Below, piece by piece: positions 1-5,601 of a stretch of 6,818 nt of DNA. Below the pieces are notes generated by a model. That model was not told where the DNA came from and ran no database searches. It saw nothing but the letters and a program-made list of their open reading frames with translations. The position numbers and the translations under genes were made by a program. The stretch is from Cryomorphaceae bacterium (lineage in GTDB: Bacteria; Bacteroidota; Bacteroidia; Flavobacteriales; Schleiferiaceae), in NCBI GenBank assembly GCA_022565745.1, contig JAIUMB010000118.1, positions 1-6,818 on the forward strand. The letters are read 5' to 3'. Position 1 is the first letter of the stretch. Each line of letters opens with the position of its first letter.

Positions 1-1458
1 GCGCATTATGTTTATCGTCCAGACGGCAGACACAGCATGGATATTGTGTCGGAAGAACTTCTGAACCATCGTCCTAAATCCATTGAGTCGCTTATTGGTA
101 AAAAGGGAAAAAACCAAGGAAGCATGACCGATGTGCCTTTGGAAGACTTGGTAGAATATGCTGGAGAAGATGCCGATATCACATATCAATTGAGTGTGGT
201 ATTGAAGGAGAAGCTTGCAGAAAATAAACTTGAAGATGTCTTTTTCAATGTAGATATGCCGCTGGTTGAGGTCCTTTGTGATATGGAAAGAAATGGGGTT
301 CATATTGATAAGGCGGCATTAGACGATCTATCTGAGGAGTTAGAAAAGACCATTAGTGAGACCGAAAAAACCATCAAAGTCCTAGCTGGAGAAGATTTTA
401 ACGTGGGTAGTCCGGCACAATTGGGCGTTGTTTTATTTGAAAAATTGAAGTTGGTCAACAAACCAAAAAAAACCAAAACTGGTCAATACAGCACAGCGGA
501 AGACGTTCTTTCAGAATTAGCAGATGAGCATGAAATAGTCCGTTTGGTTCTTGATTTTCGCCAGTTAAGCAAGTTGAAATCCACCTACGTTGATGCTTTG
601 CCAAAACTGATCAACAAGTCTACAAAACGAATTCACACCTCTTTTAATCAAGCTGTTACCGCCACCGGCAGGCTAAGTAGTACCAATCCCAATTTACAAA
701 ACATACCCATACGCACCGAAAAAGGTCGATTGGTACGCAAAGCGTTTGTTGCAAGTTCCGACGACACCGTTATTCTTGCCGCTGACTACTCACAAATAGA
801 GTTGCGTTTAATGGCAGAGATGAGTGGAGATGAAATTATGAAAAATGCTTTTGCCAATAATCAAGACATTCACGCAACAACGGCAGCTAAAATATTTAAT
901 GTTCCCTTAGAACAAGTAAGTCGAGAACAAAGAAGTCAGGCGAAAACCGTCAACTTTGGTATCATCTATGGTGTATCTGCATTTGGTTTAAGTCAACAAA
1001 CCAATCTCAGTCGTAGTGAAGCAGCAGAAATTATTGAATCCTACTTTAAGACCTATCCCGGTATTCGCGATTACATGGATGAGCAGGTTGCATTGGCAAA
1101 AAAACAAGGTTTTGTTACAACACTTTTAGGACGAAAAAGAACACTTCCGGATATCAATTCACGTAATCCTGTTGTAAGAGGTCACGCCGAGAGAAATGCA
1201 GTCAACACACCAATACAAGGAAGTGCGGCGGATATTATTAAGTTGGCAATGGCCAGCATTCACAAAAAAATGAAAGATGAGCAGCTAAAGAGTAAATTCA
1301 TATTACAGGTTCACGACGAATTGGTATTTGAAGTTTACAAAGAGGAAATAGAGTTGATATCTTCTTTGGTGAAAAACGCCATGGAAAATGCGTACCAGAC
1401 AAGCGTGCCGCTTGAAGTTGAACTGGGTTATGGATACAGTTGGCTAGAGGCACACTAA
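1..1458 (+). CDS. polA: DNA polymerase I, C-terminal part (5' end outside window)
   Basis: This is the Klenow-like part of DNA polymerase I, the enzyme that fills gaps in repair and removes Okazaki primers. The frame is open from base 1 with no start in view. The ATG at base 37 lies inside conserved sequence, so it is not the true start. The visible part is 485 codons, about half the usual length, and the 5' nuclease domain is missing because of the window edge. The first 60 or so codons are the end of the 3'-5' exonuclease fold and include an Exo III-type motif, YAGED (bases 157-171, Y-x3-D). That suggests proofreading may be intact, but Exo I and II are out of view. Polymerase motif A is DYSQIELR (784-807), motif B is RSQAKTVNFGIIYG (931-972), and motif C is HDE (1312-1320). 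The O-helix residue equivalent to E. coli F762 is Phe. The gene converges on a - strand kinase gene, and no strong + strand terminator follows it. Confidence 0.97.
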   Translation, partial: AHYVYRPDGRHSMDIVSEELLNHRPKSIESLIGKKGKNQGSMTDVPLEDLVEYAGEDADITYQLSVVLKEKLAENKLEDVFFNVDMPLVEVLCDMERNGVHIDKAALDDLSEELEKTISETEKTIKVLAGEDFNVGSPAQLGVVLFEKLKLVNKPKKTKTGQYSTAEDVLSELADEHEIVRLVLDFRQLSKLKSTYVDALPKLINKSTKRIHTSFNQAVTATGRLSSTNPNLQNIPIRTEKGRLVRKAFVASSDDTVILAADYSQIELRLMAEMSGDEIMKNAFANNQDIHATTAAKIFNVPLEQVSREQRSQAKTVNFGIIYGVSAFGLSQQTNLSRSEAAEIIESYFKTYPGIRDYMDEQVALAKKQGFVTTLLGRKRTLPDINSRNPVVRGHAERNAVNTPIQGSAADIIKLAMASIHKKMKDEQLKSKFILQVHDELVFEVYKEEIELISSLVKNAMENAYQTSVPLEVELGYGYSWLEAH

Positions 1459-1463
1459 AAAAG

Positions 1464-1492
1464 AACCGCCGATGATAAAATCACCGGCGGTT
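1464..1492 (-). terminator. Intrinsic terminator of copy B, overlapping the polA end
   Basis: On the - strand, AACCGCCGGUGAU pairs with AUCAUCGGCGGUU across a UUU loop. The stem is 13 bp and includes one G-U wobble. The run CUUUUUU follows at 1463-1457. On the + strand the wobble becomes an A-C mismatch (1472/1484) and only TTAACTTA follows, so the hairpin fits leftward termination better. It may still help end the polA message by acting in both directions. Confidence 0.75.
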
Positions 1493-1498
1493 AACTTA

Positions 1499-1517
1499 GA
1501 AAACACTCCTACTCACT
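1499..1517 (-). repeat. 19-bp direct repeat, copy 1
   Basis: On the - strand this reads AGTGAGTAGGAGTGTTTTC, identical to bases 1608-1626. In both places it sits 6 nt before a terminator-type hairpin. The two copies are 109 bp apart. It is the exactly conserved core of a longer, diverged tandem duplication. Confidence 0.9.
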
Positions 1518-1573
1518 GCTTTCTTGCGTTAGAAATGCCTTTTTGTAATCGAAAATAACTCTAGAGAGGAAAA

Positions 1574-1601
1574 CCACCGGCAAACAAATGTTTGCCGATG
1601 G
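1574..1601 (-). terminator. Terminator-type hairpin of copy A
   Basis: On the - strand, CCAUCGGCAAACA pairs with UGUUUGCCGGUGG, a 13-bp stem with one U-G wobble and a very small loop. UUUUCC follows at 1573-1568. On the + strand the wobble is a C-A mismatch (1577/1598) and no T tract follows, which points to leftward transcription. The short U run suggests partial termination. Confidence 0.6.
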
Positions 1602-1607
1602 AATCAT

Positions 1608-1626
1608 GAAAACACTCCTACTCACT
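1608..1626 (-). repeat. 19-bp direct repeat, copy 2
   Basis: This is the second exact copy of the 19-mer at 1499-1517, in the same orientation and again 6 nt before a hairpin. The sequences on either side differ between copies but can still be aligned in part. Confidence 0.9.
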
Positions 1627-1636
1627 ATCTTTAAAC

Positions 1637-1657
1637 AAAGCGTAATTTGCTTTTTTT
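1637..1657 (+). terminator. Weak + strand terminator candidate downstream of polA
   Basis: On the + strand, AAAGC (1637-1641) pairs with GCTTT (1649-1653) around a 7-nt loop, and a run of T residues continues to 1657. The stem is only 5 bp, so this is weak. It is the only place between polA and the kinase gene where a + strand stem runs straight into a T tract. The same bases form the 5' stem-loop of copy A on the other strand. Confidence 0.25.
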
Positions 1658-1666
1658 ATTCTGATA

Positions 1667-1696
1667 CAAAGATACAGTCGCAATAATTCTACAAAA
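1667..1696 (-). promoter_or_regulatory. Bacteroidota-type promoter for small RNA copy A
   Basis: On the - strand, TATCTTTG (1674-1667) is a full match to the TAnnTTTG -7 element. A TTTTG whose TTG falls at 1694-1692 lies 17 nt upstream, slightly closer than the most common spacing. The expected transcription start is near base 1661. No protein-coding gene of ordinary size follows on this strand before polA, which supports an RNA gene. Confidence 0.5.
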
Positions 1697-1732
1697 TAGG
1701 TGATAATACCCATTTTCATTACAGAACAAGAC

Positions 1733-1754
1733 AAAATTAATCTACATTAATTTT
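1733..1754 (-). terminator. A/T-only inverted repeat after the kinase gene
   Basis: On the - strand, AAAATTAAT and ATTAATTTT form a perfect 9-bp inverted repeat around a 4-nt loop. It starts 17 nt after the kinase stop codon and ends in T residues. With no G-C pair in the stem it would be a weak terminator, so the kinase message may read on into the small-RNA region. Confidence 0.35.
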
Positions 1755-1770
1755 TATCTTATCTCAGTTG

Positions 1771-3984
1771 TTAATTCATTACTTTTTCTTGTTTTTTTAA
1801 TGATACCGCAAACTCTGTCCACTTACCAGTCTCACTAGCAAAAGTGATTTGGCCACCAACACCTTTTACCAGCTCATAAACAATGGATAGCCCTAATCCT
1901 GTTCCGGGTATTCCATCGGTATTTGTTCCTCTTTGAAAGGGACTAAAAACAATATCTTTATCTTCTTCAGGGATACCAATACCAAAGTCTTTTATTTTGA
2001 TCTCCACTTCATTTTGATTAGCAGTAAATGTAATTAAAGGATTCTTTTCTCCACCATACTTGATGGCATTGGCGAGAATGTTGTTAAAAATATGCCTTAA
2101 GTCGATGTCGTCTCCATGAACAAAAACCGCTTCTGTTGGCCAATTTATACGTTCAAATACAATTTGCTTATTAGATATTTTGTAATCTTCCAATACATCG
2201 TTTAATAGGTCTATAATATTCGTAGTTTCTCTTTTTAAAACAGCCGAATCTGATTTTGATTTTTCAAGCATAAACACCTGTTCAAGCATCTCATTCATCC
2301 AATTTAATTCTTTTTTAATTCGAAAAAAGTTGGACTTAGTTATCCCCTGTAACTTTTCATCTAGTTTCATTTCAACCAACTCAACATTGGATTGAATGAT
2401 GCTCATTGGAGTTCTAAATTGATGAGAAACCATAGAAATAAGGTGTGATTTCATTTTAACCAGCGCTTGTTCTTTATGTAGATTTTCCTCTAGTATTTCA
2501 CCGGCAATTATATTTTCGGAGATATCAACATGACACCCTATGATGCGCAATGGCTCTCCCTCATCCGACCACTCGGTTACACAACCACCTACCAGCATAT
2601 GGACGGTACTACCGTCTTTATGCTTGAATGAAACCTCGTGTTTAAAGGGCTCTTCTCCTCGGCTATTGATATGTTTTACCAAGGAAGAAAAAAGTAATTT
2701 CACATCCTCTTCATTAGCTAACGCCATCCACTCACTCACTTGGTTTGTCATTTCATTGTCATTGTACCCTATTCCTTTTTTTAGCATAGGGCTCAAAAAC
2801 TCCTCATTGGTATTCAAATTCCAATCCCAATAACCAGATAGAGTGGTTTCAAAAACACTTTCAAAAGCCAATCGCTGATCATTCATGCGTTTGATGGCTT
2901 TAATTCGATCCAACTGAAGTGAGTAACTGTGGAGTATATTGGCACAAGTGTCTACGGCATACTCTATCTGATGGATGGTTTTAGAAGACACATCCGAATC
3001 AAAATTGGCCAGACCTAAAACACCGATCAAGCGATTGGCATAGTAGATGGGAATGCCTAAAAAATTTTTCAGTTTAATTCCCCCTTTTACATAGTACTTT
3101 TTATCTACTACCGGATCATTACTATTGATTACCAAAGCATTCCCTTTTAAGTCTGAATCCCATTTTAATGTACCCTGATCATTTTCAACCAACACATTTA
3201 TTAAGTTGCCGATCGCTTGTTCCCATTTTTTGTTAAGGTTGGCTAGCGTTTCAAATTGAATATCGTTGTCATTGTTATCCGTGTTTCCTTCTTTTAAAAG
3301 CGTTAAAAAACCAAAGGATGCATGACAGTGCTTACACAAAATGCTAACAAACTTTTTAAAGGCCTTTTTACTGTTGGGATTAACCAATAAGTCGCTCTGA
3401 ATATCCCTTACCTTTTGTAAAAATTTGTTTTGTTGACTAAGCGACTTCAAATATTTTTCTGCCTTATTCTCAGCTTTATGACGAACGTAGCGCAAGGCAA
3501 TCATATCGGCTAAATATTCAAGGGCTTCCGTTTCTTCTTCGGTCCAATCGCGCTCTTTTTCACAACTATCAAAACCAACAAAACCCAGAAAATCGTCGTT
3601 ATACATCAATCTCACCCATAAATAAGATTTAACATCTTGTACTTCCAACAATGCCTTTGCCTCTGGAAACGGACAGTCTTTTACGTGCGCTCTCATACTT
3701 GGAACAACCTGAAATGCTGCACCAAAATCACCGAGCTCAGACAATTTTACATTTTGCAGGTACTCTGCATCTATTTCCGGGGTGATGTTCTCTTTACACC
3801 ATTCTGATTGATATTTCAACAATTTATCGTTGTTCGTATGGGGTAAAATGGTGAATAAATAAGACCTATCAACATCTGTAACTTTTCCTATCACCTCAAT
3901 AACCTCATCAATGGCATGATTAAAATCCTCAACGCGTAAAAGAATTTTACTTATTTCAGGAAAGACATTAACTATGGGGTTCAT
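1771..3984 (-). CDS. Soluble sensor histidine kinase, GAF-GAF-PAS-HisKA-HATPase
   Basis: This kinase senses a signal, phosphorylates itself on His and passes the phosphate to a response regulator. From the ATG at 3984 it has 737 residues and no membrane segment or signal peptide, so it should be cytoplasmic. Domains in order: GAF-like about 20-170 (with VDRSYLF), a charged helical linker, a second GAF about 205-355, a PAS/PAC domain about 375-490 (with YWDWNLNTNEEF), HisKA about 505-580 and HATPase about 620-730. The phosphoacceptor is H521 in SHQFRTPM. The ATP lid region is intact: N box residues N635 and N639 in NILANAIKY, DFGIGI at 666-671, FSPFQRG, and GTGLGLSI at 694-701. An in-frame ATG at 4056 would add 24 residues of no recognisable domain, so I prefer 3984, where folded sequence begins. 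No receiver domain is fused. The divergent LuxR-type regulator is the likely partner. The ligand cannot be told. Confidence 0.93.
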   Translation of the reverse strand: MNPIVNVFPEISKILLRVEDFNHAIDEVIEVIGKVTDVDRSYLFTILPHTNNDKLLKYQSEWCKENITPEIDAEYLQNVKLSELGDFGAAFQVVPSMRAHVKDCPFPEAKALLEVQDVKSYLWVRLMYNDDFLGFVGFDSCEKERDWTEEETEALEYLADMIALRYVRHKAENKAEKYLKSLSQQNKFLQKVRDIQSDLLVNPNSKKAFKKFVSILCKHCHASFGFLTLLKEGNTDNNDNDIQFETLANLNKKWEQAIGNLINVLVENDQGTLKWDSDLKGNALVINSNDPVVDKKYYVKGGIKLKNFLGIPIYYANRLIGVLGLANFDSDVSSKTIHQIEYAVDTCANILHSYSLQLDRIKAIKRMNDQRLAFESVFETTLSGYWDWNLNTNEEFLSPMLKKGIGYNDNEMTNQVSEWMALANEEDVKLLFSSLVKHINSRGEEPFKHEVSFKHKDGSTVHMLVGGCVTEWSDEGEPLRIIGCHVDISENIIAGEILEENLHKEQALVKMKSHLISMVSHQFRTPMSIIQSNVELVEMKLDEKLQGITKSNFFRIKKELNWMNEMLEQVFMLEKSKSDSAVLKRETTNIIDLLNDVLEDYKISNKQIVFERINWPTEAVFVHGDDIDLRHIFNNILANAIKYGGEKNPLITFTANQNEVEIKIKDFGIGIPEEDKDIVFSPFQRGTNTDGIPGTGLGLSIVYELVKGVGGQITFASETGKWTEFAVSLKKQEKVMN

Positions 3985-4256
3985 TGTGTATTGCTTTTGC
4001 TTATTTTTGCTTTGTTGATGGCACATCACACAAATAAGTGTTGTGTTTACCGTCACAAGGTTTCACGAATTTACAACAACAAATTACACCGCTCATCATA
4101 TGAGGTCGATATAATTTTCTCAAATGAATACCCCAATAAACGATTACATTTGACACAAGAGAATGATTAGAGCATTTGACCAACATTTGAATAATAAAAA
4201 ACAAAAAGTCCTCATAATTACCTTTTATAAAAACTGAAACGAATAATTTTGAAGAG
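3985..4256. promoter_or_regulatory. Divergent control region between kinase and regulator genes
   Basis: This AT-rich stretch of 272 bp holds no convincing gene. It must contain the promoters of both divergent genes. Three small inverted repeats are visible: TGATG-GCA-CATCA (4016-4028), ACACAA and TTGTGT around 7 nt (4028-4046), and CTCAT-CAT-ATGAG (4092-4104). Any of them could be an operator, but none is long enough to be sure. For the kinase, the best - strand candidate is weak: TTG (4058-4056), 17 nt, then CTTATTTG (4038-4031), which differs from TAnnTTTG at two bases. If this promoter is real, transcription would start downstream of the ATG at 4056, which would support the start at 3984. 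Confidence 0.45.
4244..4251 (+). promoter_or_regulatory. TAnnTTTG box directly before the regulator gene
   Basis: TAATTTTG matches the Bacteroidota -7 consensus fully and ends 5 nt before the ATG at 4257. If used, transcription would begin at or next to the start codon and the message would be nearly leaderless. The upstream element is poor: TTTT at 4223-4226, with 17 nt spacing and no TTG. A second, one-mismatch box, TACCTTTT, lies at 4219-4226. A chance match is possible in such AT-rich sequence. Confidence 0.3.
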
Positions 4257-4877
4257 ATGGAAGAAACGAAAGTTTTGATTATTGACGACGAGAGAGAACT
4301 TGCAGATTCGATTGCTGAGTTTTTAGAACTAAAAGGTTACAAAACAGCGGTATGTCACAACGGTCAAGAAGCCATCAGCACACTAAAAAGCTTCAAGACG
4401 GATGTCATTATTTGTGACATCGCTATGCCTGTGATGGATGGACTTGAATTATTAAACACCATAAGGTCCGAAGATCAATGGAACCACATTCCCTTTATTT
4501 TTCTCACTGCAAAAACCACCAAGGACGATATGCGACTCGGTATGATTAGTGGCGCTGATGACTACATACTAAAACCATTTAAGTTGACAGAGGTTGATGA
4601 AGCCATTAAAACAAGAATAAACCGAAGTAAGCAATTGTTGGAGCAAAACAAAATCGATAAACATCAGCGTGAACAGATTAATCAATTGACCAAGAAAGAA
4701 AAGCAGGTTTTTAAATTAATATCCGAAGGTTTAAGTAGTAAACAAATCGCAGAAAAGCTCTTTGTTAGCATAAAAACCATTGAAAATCATAGATATAACA
4801 TCACACAAAAGCTAAACCTTGAAGGACAAGGAAGTTTGCTTAAGTTTGCCATGGCTCACAAAAATGCCTTAGATTAA
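4257..4877 (+). CDS. Response regulator, receiver domain plus LuxR-type HTH
   Basis: This is a phosphorylation-controlled transcription factor of 206 residues. The receiver domain spans about 5-120 and has all the key residues: acidic pair D10/D11, phosphoacceptor D54 (in CDIAMPVMDG), T84 and K106 (in LKPF). A charged, probably helical linker (about 120-142) leads to a LuxR/GerE-type DNA-binding domain at about 143-200, with the typical LTKKEKQVFKLISEGLSSK start and a recognition helix around VSIKTIENHRYNI. The start is fixed because the first receiver strand begins at residue 5. The gene diverges from the soluble histidine kinase, its probable partner. Its stop overlaps the next start by one base (TAATG), which suggests an operon with the NRDE gene. 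The receiver looks CheY/OmpR-like by eye rather than like a classical NarL receiver. The target genes are unknown. Confidence 0.94.
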   Translation: MEETKVLIIDDERELADSIAEFLELKGYKTAVCHNGQEAISTLKSFKTDVIICDIAMPVMDGLELLNTIRSEDQWNHIPFIFLTAKTTKDDMRLGMISGADDYILKPFKLTEVDEAIKTRINRSKQLLEQNKIDKHQREQINQLTKKEKQVFKLISEGLSSKQIAEKLFVSIKTIENHRYNITQKLNLEGQGSLLKFAMAHKNALD

Positions 4878-5551
4878 TGTGTACACTCACATACATTCCC
4901 AAAAAAAACGGCTCTATCATAACCTCAAACCGAGATGAAACGCCGTTAAAACCGGCCATTAAACCGCAAACGAAATACATCCACCCAAACTGGATTACTT
5001 ACCCAACGGACATTAGAGGAGGTGGAAGCTGGATTGCCTATCATAAGGAAAAGAAGAGTGTGGTTGTTCTTTTGAATGGTGCTTTTGAAAAACATAGATA
5101 CAACCCACCTTACGGGCATAGTAGAGGTTGGATCGTTTTAAATAGCTTCAAATTTACCAGTCTAAAAACATACAGTGAAAAATACATACTGGAGAATATT
5201 GAACCCTTTACTCTGGTACGGTTCAACACCTCAGGCAACATAGAAGAATTTCGCTGGGATGGCCGTGACGTTCACTACAAAACCCTACCGAATGACCTGC
5301 CGCATATATGGTCATCTGCAAGTTTGTACAACAGCCAAATGCAAAGCGAAAGAAACGAGTGGTTTGCTTCCTTTTTAAGAAAATCACCCAATCCAAGCGC
5401 TAATGACATGTGGCGTTTTCACTTTGAAGGCGGTCAGCACGCCGATGAATCCTATCGCATTCTCATGAATAGAGTAAAAATTAGAACCTTGTCTGTTATG
5501 CAAATTGAGATAAACGACCAAATGTCTCATCGTTATCAAAATCTGCTTTGA
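4877..5551 (+). CDS. NRDE/TANGO2-family protein
   Basis: This 224-residue protein belongs to the NRDE family, which includes eukaryotic TANGO2. The N-terminus MCTLTYIP, followed by the signature NRDE at residues 18-21, is diagnostic. Further family features are DIRGGGSWIA (45-54) and VVLLNGAF (63-70). Cys2 right after the initiator Met fits the proposal that these proteins are N-terminal-nucleophile-type enzymes exposing Cys after Met removal, but no bacterial reaction is firmly known. No signal peptide or membrane segment is visible, so it is probably cytoplasmic. It is at the short end of the size I would expect. Its ATG overlaps the regulator stop by one base, so translation is probably coupled and the two genes share a message. 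TTTG in its last codons may serve as the promoter of the next gene. Confidence 0.9.
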   Translation: MCTLTYIPKKNGSIITSNRDETPLKPAIKPQTKYIHPNWITYPTDIRGGGSWIAYHKEKKSVVVLLNGAFEKHRYNPPYGHSRGWIVLNSFKFTSLKTYSEKYILENIEPFTLVRFNTSGNIEEFRWDGRDVHYKTLPNDLPHIWSSASLYNSQMQSERNEWFASFLRKSPNPSANDMWRFHFEGGQHADESYRILMNRVKIRTLSVMQIEINDQMSHRYQNLL

Positions 5552-5577
5552 GTTTTCTCAATCGAGCATATATTTTG
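5547..5577 (+). promoter_or_regulatory. Promoter candidate for the M1-like gene
   Basis: TTTG (5547-5550), 19 nt, then ATATTTTG (5570-5577) match the Bacteroidota promoter pattern with one mismatch in the -7 box. Transcription would start near 5583, about 20 nt before the TTG codon at 5602, which is the best start for the next gene. The upstream element overlaps the NRDE stop codon. Confidence 0.35.
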
Positions 5578-5601
5578 CATCTTGAGACCATACACCAGTT
5601 A

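Larger units (their letters stand above)
1457..1544 (-). ncRNA. Candidate small RNA, copy B of a tandem pair
   Basis: This is a predicted RNA of about 88 nt read leftward; both ends are inferred. Its parts in transcript order are as follows. A -7-like box TATTTTCG (1557-1550) differs by one base from TAnnTTTG. A stem-loop at 1538-1518 pairs UUUCU with AGAAA and adds two flanking GC pairs. The 19-nt segment AGTGAGTAGGAGTGTTTTC (1517-1499) is identical to the one in copy A. Six nt later comes a 13-bp terminator hairpin (1492-1464) followed by CUUUUUU, whose last bases lie on the polA stop codon. The stretch just 5' of the 19-mer also resembles copy A (A-run, then ACGC, then AAAG). No convincing -35-type element was seen; a TTTG lies 23 nt upstream, inside the copy A hairpin. 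The RNA may therefore arise by readthrough or processing. I recognise no named RNA family. Confidence 0.5.
1568..1661 (-). ncRNA. Candidate small RNA, copy A of a tandem pair
   Basis: This is a predicted RNA of about 94 nt read leftward, starting a few bases after a good Bacteroidota-type promoter (1696-1667). It begins with an A-rich run and has a 5' stem-loop at 1653-1637 that pairs AAAGC with GCUUU. The 19-nt segment shared with copy B follows at 1626-1608. Six nt later comes a 13-bp hairpin (1601-1574), and then UUUU and CCUCU. The U tract is shorter than in copy B, so some readthrough into copy B is likely. The segment contains AGGAG 7 nt before an ATG that opens a 32-codon frame. Copy B lacks this ATG, so I favour a non-coding RNA. 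Function is unknown. Confidence 0.55.

Noticed and set aside
1509..1607. A 32-codon - strand frame (ATG at 1607, stop at 1509) with AGGAG 7 nt upstream.
   Set aside because: The ATG is absent from the matching place in the second copy, where TAA follows the 19-mer. The frame also runs through a terminator-type hairpin, and the peptide has no recognisable features. A small RNA explains both copies better, though a peptide from copy A is not excluded.
1499..1626. A CRISPR array or insertion-sequence ends, suggested by the direct repeats.
   Set aside because: There are only two copies, the spacer is over 80 bp and itself partly duplicated, and there are no cas or transposase genes nearby.
1732..1739. 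A second - strand TAnnTTTG match (TAATTTTG) after the kinase stop.
   Set aside because: It lies within the A/T-only inverted repeat and has no TTG at the proper distance, so it is probably chance.
2540..2833. A 97-codon + strand open frame.
   Set aside because: It lies fully antisense to the PAS region of the kinase, is rich in Ser and Leu, and matches no known fold. It is a shadow of the real gene.
3985..4056. A 24-residue N-terminal extension of the kinase from the ATG at 4056.
   Set aside because: The added residues show no domain or clear targeting signal, and folded sequence begins at the ATG at 3984. The longer form remains possible.
4001..4204. A 67-codon - strand open frame across the divergent control region.
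   Set aside because: It has odd composition, no recognisable domain and no ribosome site. It overlaps the region that must hold both promoters.
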